This document shows, one piece after another, positions 33,207-41,241 of a stretch of 54,293 nucleotides of DNA (the stretch's first letter is position 1; every line of letters starts with the position of its first letter). The stretch comes from Myxococcales bacterium (lineage in GTDB: Bacteria; Myxococcota; Polyangia; Polyangiales; Polyangiaceae). The translations under genes and the position numbers were made by a program. The notes under the pieces are model-generated. The model saw only the letters and a program-made list of their open reading frames with translations. It had not been told where the DNA came from and made no database searches. The DNA is taken from NCBI GenBank assembly GCA_003151595.1, contig PLXW01000040.1, forward strand, positions 59,796-114,088. The letters run 5' to 3'.

Positions 33207-34468
33207 TCGCGCGCACGAGAGGTCTGCTCGCCGTCGCCATCGCGTCGGGGACCTGCGTCGTCGCGTGCGGCGCGCTCATCGGCACGCGCGATCTCACGCT
33301 CGTGGAGGGCGAGAACGACGGCGGCACGACGCTCGTCGACGGCACCACGCCGGCGATCGACTCGAACGTCCCCGCGCCCGACGCGAACGGCACCGGCGAC
33401 GACGACGGCTCGATCACGACCGACAGCGGACCGGACGCCGCATGCACGGGCGCGACGAACCTCCAGGGCGACAACGCGAACTGCGGCGTCTGCGGTCACT
33501 CGTGCCTCGGAGGCGCGTGCTCGACCGGCTTCTGCCAGCCGATCGCGATCGCCACCGGGCAAGACGGCGCGTACGCGGTCGTCGTCGACGACACGAGCGT
33601 CTACTGGGTGAGCTACACGGGCAACACGGTGATGAAGTCCGCCAAGGACGGCACCGCGCTCACGCTCCTCGCGAACACGAACGTCGATTCGCCGTGGAAC
33701 CTCGCGGTCGACGCCACGTACGTCTACTGGACGAACCTCGGCGGGAGCATCGCGCGCTGCGCGAAGAGCGGCTGCGGAAGCACGGGCCAGGTGCTGGCGA
33801 CGAACCTCAATTCGCCCGAAGGGATCGCGGTCGATACCGCGCACGTCTTCTGGGGCGAGTACCAGGGGTACGACGTCGGGCGCATGAGCACCGACGGCGG
33901 CGCGTTCGGCTACCTCCAGACGAACCTGAACCACGCCTACGAAGTCGCGATCGACGACGCGAGCGTCTTCTTCACGACGCAAGACACGATCGGCTCGATG
34001 CCGAAGGGCGCGGTCACGGTCCCCACGGGCGACTACGACGCGGCCGCTGGCTTCACCACCGTCGCCAGCATCCCGATCGGCGGGTTCGGCATCGCCGTCG
34101 ACGACACGAACGTCTACTGGGTCGAAGACGACGATCCCGGGCGCGTCGCGTTCGCGCCGAAGACCGGCACGAGCGACGGCGGCGCCACGCTCGCCGGAGG
34201 CCAGCACTACCCGGCGCGGATCGCGCTCGACGACGCGAACGTCTACTGGGTCGCGTATGGACCGGACACGTCGCCGAACCAGAACACGTCGCTCTTCGTC
34301 GACAGCTACGTCGCCACGTGCCCGAAGACGGGGTGCACCGCCGGCCAGAAGATCCTCGCGGGCGCGCTGAAGAACGCGCGCGGGATCGCGGTCGACGACA
34401 AGGCCGTCTACTGGGCGCTCGCCGGCAACACGTCGGGCGAAGGGGCGATCGTCAGGCTCGCGAAGTAG
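33203..34468 (+). CDS. Beta-propeller lipoprotein (YWTD/NHL-like repeats), third gene of the kinase set
   Basis: A 421-residue protein. The start is TTG 33203, which overlaps the previous stop and has a clear GGAGG 7 nt upstream; no ATG or GTG fits better. A signal peptide ends in a lipobox-like VVAC. A Thr/Asp-rich linker and a small Cys-rich module (NCGVCGHSCLGGACSTGFC) come next. From about residue 120 there are six repeats with the core VYW or VFW (DTSVYWVSYTGN, ATYVYWTNLGGS, TAHVFWGEYQG, DTNVYWVEDDD, DANVYWVAYGP, DKAVYWALAGN), a propeller that likely binds a ligand at the cell surface. It converges with the diiron gene, leaving 4 nt between stops. Confidence 0.75.
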   Translation: MIARTRGLLAVAIASGTCVVACGALIGTRDLTLVEGENDGGTTLVDGTTPAIDSNVPAPDANGTGDDDGSITTDSGPDAACTGATNLQGDNANCGVCGHSCLGGACSTGFCQPIAIATGQDGAYAVVVDDTSVYWVSYTGNTVMKSAKDGTALTLLANTNVDSPWNLAVDATYVYWTNLGGSIARCAKSGCGSTGQVLATNLNSPEGIAVDTAHVFWGEYQGYDVGRMSTDGGAFGYLQTNLNHAYEVAIDDASVFFTTQDTIGSMPKGAVTVPTGDYDAAAGFTTVASIPIGGFGIAVDDTNVYWVEDDDPGRVAFAPKTGTSDGGATLAGGQHYPARIALDDANVYWVAYGPDTSPNQNTSLFVDSYVATCPKTGCTAGQKILAGALKNARGIAVDDKAVYWALAGNTSGEGAIVRLAK

Positions 34469-34472
34469 CGCG

Positions 34473-35237
34473 TCAGTCGCGCGCTTCGAACCCTTGCGCC
34501 TTCGCCGGGTCGACCCCCTCGAGGCTCCAGTTCAGATCCTTCGGGCAGTCGAGGCCGATCGCCTCCGGCTTCGGGAACGCGAGGCCGCTGGCCACGACCG
34601 CCGGCTTGATGTCGTCGAGGAAGTCCTGCATCACCGCGCCCGAGTCGCGCTTCTTCAAGCCCGCCTCGATCGCGTAGCGATTCCCCTCGGTGCCGGGGCG
34701 GCCGAACGAGAGCATCCCCTGCTTGAACCATTTGTCGAAGTGGCGCTGCTTCACGTCGTCGAACTGACCGCTGCGGCAAAGCTCGACGACGATGCGCTCA
34801 CCGAGCCCCTGATGGCCCGCCTCCTCCTTGAGGATCTTCGTCACGATCTCGCCGTACGGCACGAACGCGCACTGCTCGTACTCCTGCAGCTGCCAGAAGC
34901 CGCCGCGGTCGTAGAGGAACTGCGCCATCGCCAGCTCGAACCAGCTCGTCGCGAAATCGATCGGGCGCTTCGCGAGGCGGGCGTTCACCAGCGGCTCGAC
35001 GCTCTCGCCGGTGAAGTCCTTGAACATGCGCACCACGACCTCGTAGTGCTCCATCTCTTCGCGGATGTGCCACGACATGAACTTCAGCCACTTCAACGTG
35101 GGCACGAACTGCAGGCCGTAGCCGAACATCTGCGCCGCCGCGAGCTCGCGGTAGGCCTGGCTCTCCATCATCTGCGTGAGGGTCGCGATCATCTTCGCGT
35201 CCATCTCGGACTTCTCGGCGTACGTGCGCTTCGTCAT
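34473..35237 (-). CDS. PaaA/PaaC-like ferritin-fold diiron protein
   Basis: A 254-residue protein of the phenylacetate catabolic (PaaA/PaaC) family. Candidate diiron ligands are a helix-1 Glu (SQAYRELAAAQ), REEMEHYE (ExxH), FELAMAQFLYD and LKEEAGHQGLGE (second ExxH). PaaA attacks the aromatic ring of phenylacetyl-CoA to form an epoxide; PaaC is its structural partner. Both ExxH motifs are intact, so this one looks catalytic. No PaaB, PaaD or reductase (PaaE) gene is nearby. It is the last gene of a three-gene overlapping operon with an aryl-CoA ligase and a creatininase-fold protein, suggesting that it oxygenates the CoA ester made by the ligase. The ATG overlaps the previous stop by 4 nt. 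Confidence 0.8.
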   Translation of the reverse strand: MTKRTYAEKSEMDAKMIATLTQMMESQAYRELAAAQMFGYGLQFVPTLKWLKFMSWHIREEMEHYEVVVRMFKDFTGESVEPLVNARLAKRPIDFATSWFELAMAQFLYDRGGFWQLQEYEQCAFVPYGEIVTKILKEEAGHQGLGERIVVELCRSGQFDDVKQRHFDKWFKQGMLSFGRPGTEGNRYAIEAGLKKRDSGAVMQDFLDDIKPAVVASGLAFPKPEAIGLDCPKDLNWSLEGVDPAKAQGFEARD

Positions 35238-35998
35238 CGGGTCGTTCCTTGTTGCGTGGTCGCGAGGGACTCTAGCACCTCGATAGCGATCATCTCGGCG
35301 AGGCGCGCGTACAAAGCTTCACCTTCGTCGCGCGTCGCTTCGGCCGGTGCGCCGGTGTACGCGCGGTCCATTCCGATCGCGCGGAACGTGGTGAGGCCGG
35401 CGCGGATGCCGGTGGCGAGGTTCGCGCCGAGCGGAGGGAGCGCGGCGTGGTCGCGGACGTCGACGCCGGCGGCGAGAGCGAGCGACGTCTCGTACCGACC
35501 GGCGTGGCAGTTGCCGCGTTTGAACTCGTCGGACAGCGTGCGGCCCCAGCGCTTGGTCAGCGGGCAGGCGACCGACGCGCGACCCGCGGGGAGTGAAACG
35601 ATCGACGCGCGCACGGCGGCGTCTTGCGCGGGCTCGAGGTGGTTGTTCACGAAGCAGACGTGGGACCATCCGCCGGCGAGGAAGCGATTCGCGATCGACG
35701 CGAGGAACGCCGTGAGCGCGCCGGCATCGACGCCGACGGTACCCGCGAACCCTTCGGCGAAATCGGTCACGCCGTACGGCACGCTGGGCGCGATCCACGC
35801 GCCGACTCCTTCGGCGCGCAGCGCGATCACCGCGCGCCTCGCCGCCTCGGCCGAGATCACCGTGTCGGTCGCCAGCGGCAAGTGCGGCCCGTGCGGCTCG
35901 ACGCTCCCCACGGGGACGATCGCGGCGCACGGCGGCGTGGCGATCACCTTCGCGACGTCGTCGGTCGTCAGCTCGGCGAGATGAAACCGCTCGGTCAT
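35234..35998 (-). CDS. Creatininase-family amidohydrolase
   Basis: A 254-residue protein. Metal-site motifs are VGSVEPHGPHLPLATD (Glu, His, Asp ligands), VNNHLEP and CHAGRYETS with a ligand Glu. The family opens cyclic or simple amides (creatinine, formamides in cofactor synthesis) with two metal ions and is also found as mycofactocin peptidase MftE. Here it lies between the CoA ligase and the diiron protein, overlapping both by 4 nt (ATGA). An amide or lactam intermediate in an aromatic pathway is therefore a reasonable guess. No mycofactocin genes are nearby. Family certain, substrate unknown. Confidence 0.85.
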   Translation of the reverse strand: MTERFHLAELTTDDVAKVIATPPCAAIVPVGSVEPHGPHLPLATDTVISAEAARRAVIALRAEGVGAWIAPSVPYGVTDFAEGFAGTVGVDAGALTAFLASIANRFLAGGWSHVCFVNNHLEPAQDAAVRASIVSLPAGRASVACPLTKRWGRTLSDEFKRGNCHAGRYETSLALAAGVDVRDHAALPPLGANLATGIRAGLTTFRAIGMDRAYTGAPAEATRDEGEALYARLAEMIAIEVLESLATTQQGTTR

Positions 35999-37677
35999 CG
36001 CGCGCCCTGCGACGACTCACGCGCGCGCAGCGCTTTGCGATCGACCTTGCCGCGATCGTTCTTCGGCACGTCGGCGACGAACTCGATCGCGCGCGGATAC
36101 TTGTGCGGCGAGAGCTTCGCCTTCACGTGGAGCTGCAGCTCGATCGCCAGCTCGCCGCTCTCGCGCGTGACGCCGGTGCGGAGCACGATGAACGCCTTGG
36201 GCTTCGTGAGCCCGTCTTCTTCGATGCCGATCACCGCCGCCAGCGCGACGGCTTCGTGCTGCATCAAGCACTCTTCGACTTCGACCGGCGCGACCCACAG
36301 GCCGCTCACTTTGATCAGCTCGTCGGCGCGCCCCGCGAAATAGAGGTACCCGTCGGCGTCGACCTTGAAGAGATCTCCCGTGCGGCACCAGTGGCCATGG
36401 AACGTCGACCAGCTCTTGTCGCGGTCGAGCCAGTACCCCTCGCTCACGCTGTCGCCCTTCACCCACAGGACCCCGATCTCGCCGGGCGCGCACGAAGCCG
36501 CGCCGGGGCCTTCGGCTTCCTCCGGCAAGACGCGCAGCTCGTACCCCTCGACCGCTTTTCCGAGTGAGCCCGGCTTCACGTCGCCGGGGCGATTCGAGGC
36601 GTAGATGTGGAACATCTCGGCCGAGCCGATGCCGTCGTAGACGTCGCTGCCGAAACGTTCGAGCCATCGATTGAGGAGCGTCTCGGGGAGCGCTTCGCCC
36701 GCGGAGAGCGAGAAGCGGATGCACGAGAGATCGAGCCCCGGCGCTTCTGGTGTGGACCGATCCGCGCTTCGCGCGGACTCGCCGTCCTTCGCGCGGAGTG
36801 CAGCGTCGTGCTCGAGGAGCTTGCCGAGCATCGTGGGGACGTTGGTGACGACGCTCGGGCGGTACATCGCGATCGCATTGGCCACGCTCTCGGCCGTCGG
36901 TCGCTCGCTGAAGAGCGCGGCGGTGGCGCCGACGGCGAACGGGAACATCAGGTTGGTGCCGGTCGCGTAGCCGAAGAAGAGGCGCGGAACGCTGATGGTC
37001 ACGTCGTCGCGGCGGTAGCCGACGGTGTTCTTCGCGTAGACCTCGGTGTTGAACGCGAAGTCGCGATGCGTGTGGATGTTCGCTTTCGGCTCGCCGGTGG
37101 AGCCGCTCGTGAAGAGCCAGATCGCGGGCTCGTCGCGGTGAATCGGGACCGGTTCGAAGAGCGGCGCGCTCGCGAGGTCCGACGCGAGGTCGACGAAGCG
37201 ATCGCCCAGCGCGAGGCCGCTGGGCACTTCCGGATCGTCTCCGGTCGCCGTCTCGGGGACCGTCCAGATGCACTGCACTTCGCTCCCGATGCCGCGCGCG
37301 ATCATCGCTTCGCCGAGCGCGGCGGCGACGCGCGGGATCGTGACCACCGCCGTCGCGCGCGTGTAGCCGACGAGGTATTCGATCGACGACATCGGCGCGT
37401 CGGGGTTCCCCATCGCCACGACCGCGCCGCGCGCGAGCGTCCCGAAGAACGCCCACGCGAACGGCGGCGCATCCGGGAGCACGATGAGCACGCGCTCGCC
37501 GCGACGGATGCCGCGCTTCGCCAGCACCGACGCGAACGCGCGCGATCGAAGCGCGACGAGCTCGTAGCTGTATTCGCGTTCGCCGTATCGGATGGCGGCC
37601 TTGCCGGCGAGGCCGTCCGCGATGCGGTCGAAGAGGTAGTAGGAGGCGAGGTTGAAGTCGTCGGGGAAGGCGGGCAC
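35995..37677 (-). CDS. Benzoate-CoA ligase family protein (aryl-CoA synthetase)
   Basis: A 560-residue ANL adenylating enzyme. WLFTSGSTGEPKANIHTH is the ATP loop, YDGIGSAEMFH the A5 motif, FHGHWCRTGD and GRADELIKVSGLWV the hinge, and NDRGKVDRKAL holds the catalytic Lys. The benzoate/aminobenzoate-CoA ligase subgroup fits best by the GSAEMFHIY and W-C-R-T-G-D pattern. It activates an aromatic acid with ATP and CoA. GTG 37677 gives the normal N-terminus (VPAFPDDFN); the frame is open to 37800 but that part enters a tandem repeat array. An insertion (~30 residues with KDGESARSADRSTPEAPG) follows residue ~290. First gene of a three-gene operon. Confidence 0.88.
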   Translation of the reverse strand: MPAFPDDFNLASYYLFDRIADGLAGKAAIRYGEREYSYELVALRSRAFASVLAKRGIRRGERVLIVLPDAPPFAWAFFGTLARGAVVAMGNPDAPMSSIEYLVGYTRATAVVTIPRVAAALGEAMIARGIGSEVQCIWTVPETATGDDPEVPSGLALGDRFVDLASDLASAPLFEPVPIHRDEPAIWLFTSGSTGEPKANIHTHRDFAFNTEVYAKNTVGYRRDDVTISVPRLFFGYATGTNLMFPFAVGATAALFSERPTAESVANAIAMYRPSVVTNVPTMLGKLLEHDAALRAKDGESARSADRSTPEAPGLDLSCIRFSLSAGEALPETLLNRWLERFGSDVYDGIGSAEMFHIYASNRPGDVKPGSLGKAVEGYELRVLPEEAEGPGAASCAPGEIGVLWVKGDSVSEGYWLDRDKSWSTFHGHWCRTGDLFKVDADGYLYFAGRADELIKVSGLWVAPVEVEECLMQHEAVALAAVIGIEEDGLTKPKAFIVLRTGVTRESGELAIELQLHVKAKLSPHKYPRAIEFVADVPKNDRGKVDRKALRARESSQGAR

Positions 37678-38247
37678 GGCGGGAACATACCGCGGGGCGC
37701 GCGACGGGAGGAGAGGCCCGAGGGTGCCCTCGATTTTCAGACGCTCGCGCTTACCCCTCTTGGTCGCTTTCCGCGGGACGCGGACAGATCCTCGGCGCAC
37801 GCGGACGAATCATCCACCCACGCGGGGAAACTCCCGTCGCCCGCAACGAGCTTCCCCACGCACGCCAAGAAACCATCGGCGCGCTCGTCGAAACCTTGCG
37901 CGCACGCGAACCATTTCCCCGCGCCCGCGAACGATTTCCCCACGCGCGCGAACGACTTCCCCACGCGCGCAAAGAACTTCCCCGCGCCCGCGAGCAAACC
38001 ATCCGCGCCCTCAATCCCTTTCCCCTCGCCACCCTCTCCCCGAATTCCCCCGCGATCCGCACCCCTTCCAAAAATCGACATCCTTCGCACACGAACGATG
38101 TCCGATCGCGCCTCCTGACCAGCTCATACCCTTGAGGGACGAAGACGCGGCGCTGCTGCCGCTTCGGGAACGCCCTCGGCCCGCGACGCGAAGCCTCGTC
38201 TAACTTGTCGTCGCGGGTCTCGATCTTGAAAGGAAGGAGGTGGCCCC
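37678..38247. other. Non-coding stretch with a tandem repeat array between divergent genes
   Basis: About 570 bases with no convincing gene. Frames are open on both strands only because the 21-bp repeat has no stop codons. It must hold the promoter of the ligase operon (left) and of the small helical protein (right). Near the ligase GTG is a TATGTT that could be a -10 box. Near the right end AAGGAAGGAGGT is the ribosome site of the next gene. Bases 38029-38220 show no clear feature. Confidence 0.6.
37777..38028. repeat. Degenerate 21-bp tandem repeat array, about 12 units
   Basis: Twelve consecutive 21-bp units can be laid out. The central ones are closest, for example GCGAACGACTTCCCCACGCGC, and outer units are more diverged (shared core TTCCCC and GCGAA). 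Because 21 is a multiple of 3, translated frames show 7-residue periods (plus strand ANDFPTR; minus strand VGKSFAR). No frame has a start with a ribosome site, so I treat it as a non-coding minisatellite. Confidence 0.75.
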
Positions 38248-38802
38248 ATGACCACCAACATCCCAAACAAGAACACTGCGCTGGCGCTCAATCAGAAGAT
38301 CTCCGAAGGCGTGGACAAGTACTTTTCGAAGGTGAAATCGCTCACCATCGGCGGTACTGCGTACACCCCGAAGAGTCTGAAGAGCGAGCTCCAGGCCGAG
38401 GACGACGCTTCCAAGAGCGTCGATTCGACGCGGGCGCAGTTGAAGCAGCAGGTGGCCACCCACCGCGCGGCGAAGGCTTCGGCCTTCGTCCTGCGGAGCG
38501 AGCTCAGGACGTACATCCTGGGCTCGTACGGGAAGGCAGCCGTCCAGATGCTCGAGGACTTCGGCATGTCAGCGCCGAAGTACACGGGCAAGAAGACGGC
38601 GCAGGTGAAGGCAGATGCCGTCGCCAAGGCCAAGGCCACCCGCGAGGCGCGCGGAACGGTGAGCAAGAAGCAGAAGCAGCTCATTCACGGCGCGCCTTCA
38701 CAGCCTGTGACGACGGAAACGCCGTCGCAGGGGACTCCGGCGGTCACGCCGGCGTCGGTGGCGCAGGCTCAGGTGCCTGCGCAGAACATCGCGTCGCACT
38801 AG
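38248..38802 (+). CDS. Small helical, Lys/Ala-rich hypothetical protein
   Basis: A 184-residue protein with a strong ribosome site (GGAAGGAGGT, 8 nt before ATG 38248). Residues 5-135 appear all helical with heptad-like charge patterns (STRAQLKQQVATHRAAKAS), then a basic patch (KAKATREARGTVSKKQKQ) and a Pro/Thr/Gln-rich tail. There is no signal peptide or membrane segment. The composition differs from neighbours (more Lys, Thr, Gln). I recall similar small proteins in myxobacteria but no function. A terminator hairpin follows. It is monocistronic. Confidence 0.8.
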   Translation: MTTNIPNKNTALALNQKISEGVDKYFSKVKSLTIGGTAYTPKSLKSELQAEDDASKSVDSTRAQLKQQVATHRAAKASAFVLRSELRTYILGSYGKAAVQMLEDFGMSAPKYTGKKTAQVKADAVAKAKATREARGTVSKKQKQLIHGAPSQPVTTETPSQGTPAVTPASVAQAQVPAQNIASH

Positions 38803-38825
38803 GCGGCGCGGTGGGGCGAGCGGGG

Positions 38826-38862
38826 AAAGGCGGAGCGTCGTAGGGTCGCTCCGTCTTTCTCC
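38826..38862 (+). terminator. Probable rho-independent terminator after the small helical protein
   Basis: GGCGGAGCG (38829-38837) pairs with CGCTCCGTC (38847-38855) with one G-T pair over a 9-nt loop and is followed by TTTCT. AAA precedes the stem. It begins 24 nt past the stop codon. Confidence 0.6.
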
Positions 38863-38893
38863 GGACGCTTTTTCGACGCGATCGGTTTCTTGG

Positions 38894-39073
38894 TTAGACG
38901 CAGACCAGCTTCAGCGCGGCCGGTCGATTCGATCCGCGGAGGTCGCACCGCGCAGCGTGAAAATGGAACGTCACGACGACCCGCGTATCGCGCTCGGGCG
39001 TCGCCACCGGGATCGCCGCTCCGGCGATCCACGCCGCGAAGATGACCACGACCGCGACGGCGTTCCCCTTCAT
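38894..39073 (-). CDS. Small exported or membrane peptide, 59 residues
   Basis: The ATG at 39073 overlaps the stop of the methyltransferase gene by 4 nt (ATGA), typical of coupled translation and the main reason to call it. The protein has an N-terminal hydrophobic stretch (MKGNAVAVVVIFAAWIAG) that reads as a signal anchor or signal peptide, followed by about 35 residues with two Cys (AARCDLRG and KLVCV at the end). No family is recognised. It ends at TAA 38894-38896. The alternative is a chance frame. Confidence 0.5.
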   Translation of the reverse strand: MKGNAVAVVVIFAAWIAGAAIPVATPERDTRVVVTFHFHAARCDLRGSNRPAALKLVCV

Positions 39074-39957
39074 GGCTTCACGAACTTCAACGTCATGCGA
39101 TCGCTCTCGCCGATGGCCAGGTACTTCTCGCGGTTCACGTCCTTCTCCGCGAGGCTTGGAGGCAGCGACCACACGCCGGCGCGGTAGTCCTTCGTGTCCT
39201 TCGGGTTCGCGTTCACCTCGGAGCGCGCGACGAGCCGCAGCCCCGCTTGCGTCGCCAGCTGGATGACGACGTCTTCCGGAACGTAGCCGGTGTCGCTGAT
39301 CTCTTTCGTGGAGAGCCCGGGCTTGCCGCGATGCTCTTCGACGCCGAGGACGCCGCCGGACTTGAGGACGCGCGCGGCCGCCGCGAAGACCTGCGGCGCG
39401 TAGTTCCCTTCCTCGATCCAGTTGTGGACGTTGCGGAACGTGAGCACGAAGTCGGCGCTCCCGTCGGGCCCGAAGGAGAGCTCCTTCTTCGCGATCTGGC
39501 GCGGCTCGACCTTGCCGAAGACGGCCGGGGTCTTCGCGAGTCGATCGAGGATGAAGTGGGCGTCACCCGTGTCTTCGCTCTTGGGATCGCCGGCGGGATC
39601 GAAGTGGGTGACCACGAGCTTGCCGTGATCGGCGAGCACGGGCGCGATGATGGTCGTGTAGTACCCGCCGCCGGGCCAGAGCTCGACGACCGTCGCGTCG
39701 CTGCGAACGCCGAAGAAGGTGAGCGTCTCCAGCGGATGACGAGCGGCGTCGCGCGCGCGCTCGCGGTCCGTTCGCACGGAGCCGGCGAGCGCCTCGCGAA
39801 TCGCTGTGTCGGCGGCAGGCGCGGGCGCAGGCTCGACGACCGACGCGGCGGTCTTTGGTGCAGGCGCATCCCCCCCGCACGCGAGGAGGCAAGCGACCCC
39901 GGGAGGAGCCAGGAGCAGGGCAAGCATGGGAGGGGCGAGCAAGAGAGAGGTTTTCAT
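39070..39957 (-). CDS. Exported (lipoprotein) class I methyltransferase-like protein
   Basis: A 295-residue protein. The signal peptide ends in a lipobox (ACLLAC, near residue 27). From about residue 55 the SAM-methyltransferase-like fold begins: TVVELWPGGGYYT is motif I (a Gly-rich loop with Trp-Pro), HGKLVVTHFDP motif II, FVLTFRNVHNWIEEG motif IV and RVLKSGGVLGVEEH motif V. This matches the predicted periplasmic methyltransferase group (COG4798 type), odd because SAM is cytoplasmic. ATG 39957 has AAAGGAGAT at ideal spacing. It is divergent from the histidine kinase gene across 141 nt that hold a long inverted repeat. Confidence 0.85.
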   Translation of the reverse strand: MKTSLLLAPPMLALLLAPPGVACLLACGGDAPAPKTAASVVEPAPAPAADTAIREALAGSVRTDRERARDAARHPLETLTFFGVRSDATVVELWPGGGYYTTIIAPVLADHGKLVVTHFDPAGDPKSEDTGDAHFILDRLAKTPAVFGKVEPRQIAKKELSFGPDGSADFVLTFRNVHNWIEEGNYAPQVFAAAARVLKSGGVLGVEEHRGKPGLSTKEISDTGYVPEDVVIQLATQAGLRLVARSEVNANPKDTKDYRAGVWSLPPSLAEKDVNREKYLAIGESDRMTLKFVKP

Positions 39958-40007
39958 CGAAATCTCCTTTCGAGGCTCGACTCTGCCCGGCTCGACCGAC
40001 TCGAACC

Positions 40008-40063
40008 ATGTGCCTGAAGTCACGTTCGACGGCCCGAAGGCGCGATCGTGACTTCCGGCACAT
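40008..40063. promoter_or_regulatory. Long inverted repeat in the methyltransferase/histidine kinase divergent region
   Basis: ATGTGCCTGAAGTCACG (40008-40024) and CGTGACTTCCGGCACAT (40047-40063) are inverted copies matching at 16 of 17 positions, separated by 22 bp. The outer ends lie 50 nt from the methyltransferase ATG and 35 nt from the kinase ATG. Each arm is itself a weak dyad (GTG...CAC), so it may be two binding sites about 40 bp apart. An operator for the adjacent response regulator is the simplest reading; a cruciform or RNA hairpin is the alternative. Confidence 0.65.
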
Positions 40064-40098
40064 GCCGCCTCGACCCCCATGCTCTACGCTTCCTGAAG

Positions 40099-41241
40099 AT
40101 GCGAAGCGTCCGCGCGCTGCGAGCCATCGTGTACGTGCTCTTCGTGGTGGTGGGGCTACCGCCGCTCGTCGATCGCCACCTTCACTGGGGGCGGCTGATG
40201 ACGGAGTGGACGATCGCCTACGTCGTCTTCGGCATCGCGCTGTTCGTCGGAGCGAGCGCGCGCGAGTCGAACCGACGTCGGCGACTCGCGGCGCTCGGCG
40301 TGACGACGGCGGCGATGCTGGCGATGGCGGCGATCCTCCCGTGCCAGATCGGGTCGCTGTCGCTCGTCATCGTCGCCTCGCAAGCGGCGCTCGTCCTCGC
40401 GCCGCTGGAGACCGCGGCTCTCATCGCCGCGCAGACGGTGATCCTCGGGTACTTGCTGATGGGCTCGGAGAGCTCGCGCGAGGAGCTGGCGCACACGATC
40501 GGCCTCCTGGCGTGCGAGAGCTTCGCCGCCGTCGCCGTCCACCTCGCGCGACGCGAAGCCGAGGCGCGCAGCGAGCTCGCGCAGACCAACGCCGAGCTCC
40601 GCGCCACGCGCTCCCTCCTCGAAGAGACGAGCCGCGTGAACGAGCGGACGCGCATCGCGCGCGAGCTTCACGACGTGCTCGGTCACGACCTCACGGCGCT
40701 GGGGCTCCAGCTCGAGGTCGCGACGCACGTGCCTCCGGAGCGGACCGTCACGCACGTGGCGAAGGCGCAAGAAGTGAGCGCGCGCCTGCTGCGCAACGTG
40801 CGCGACGTCGTGGGCGCGATGCGCGAGATGCCTGGGCCGGATCTCGCCGCGTCGCTGCGAACGCTCGTCGAAGGGGTGACGGGCCTGGAAGTGCACCTCG
40901 ACATGCCGGCCGAGCTTCACCTCGAAGACAGCGCGCGCGGGCAGTGCATCCTGCGTTGCGTGCAGGAGATCGTGACCAACGCGCTCCGCCATTCGCGCGC
41001 GAAGAACCTGTGGATCACGATCACGCGCGACGACGGCGCGATCACGCTCGACGCCCGCGACGACGGCTGCGGCGCCGTCGAGGTGCGCGCGGGGCACGGT
41101 CTCTCGGGCATGCGCGCGCGGCTCGAGGAGATGGGCGGGTGGCTGCGCGTGGCCGCCGAGCCTTCGCGTGCGTTCATCGTGAGCGCGCGCCTGCCGGCGC
41201 AGCTTCCGGCGCAGCTGGCGGTCAAGGGACTGACGTCGTGA
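40099..41241 (+). CDS. NarL-type sensor histidine kinase (HisKA_3)
   Basis: A 380-residue protein. Residues 1-155 hold about five hydrophobic segments and no large periplasmic loop, so it probably senses membrane or intracellular cues. A coiled-coil linker (ARSELAQTNAELRATRSLLEE cut at 165-185) leads to IARELHDVLGHDL with the phosphoacceptor His191, typical of the HisKA_3 family. The ATPase part has EIVTNALRHSRAKN (N box) and DDGCGAVEVRAGHGLSGMR (G boxes). ATG 40099 is used; no ribosome site is clear. The response regulator gene overlaps its stop by 4 nt. Confidence 0.9.
   Translation: MRSVRALRAIVYVLFVVVGLPPLVDRHLHWGRLMTEWTIAYVVFGIALFVGASARESNRRRRLAALGVTTAAMLAMAAILPCQIGSLSLVIVASQAALVLAPLETAALIAAQTVILGYLLMGSESSREELAHTIGLLACESFAAVAVHLARREAEARSELAQTNAELRATRSLLEETSRVNERTRIARELHDVLGHDLTALGLQLEVATHVPPERTVTHVAKAQEVSARLLRNVRDVVGAMREMPGPDLAASLRTLVEGVTGLEVHLDMPAELHLEDSARGQCILRCVQEIVTNALRHSRAKNLWITITRDDGAITLDARDDGCGAVEVRAGHGLSGMRARLEEMGGWLRVAAEPSRAFIVSARLPAQLPAQLAVKGLTS

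Noticed and set aside
35234..35998. Mycofactocin peptidase MftE as the identity of the creatininase-fold protein
   Set aside because: No mycofactocin precursor, radical SAM or glycosyltransferase gene lies nearby.
36607..38118. Long plus-strand frame of 503 codons opposite the CoA ligase
   Set aside because: It is Arg/Ala/Glu-rich as expected for the antisense of a GC-rich gene, and its C-terminal repeats come only from the 21-bp array.
37737..38266. Minus-strand frames with 7-residue repeats (VGKSFAR type) as a repeat protein
   Set aside because: Several frames on both strands are open at once because of the 21-bp period, and no ribosome site precedes any start.
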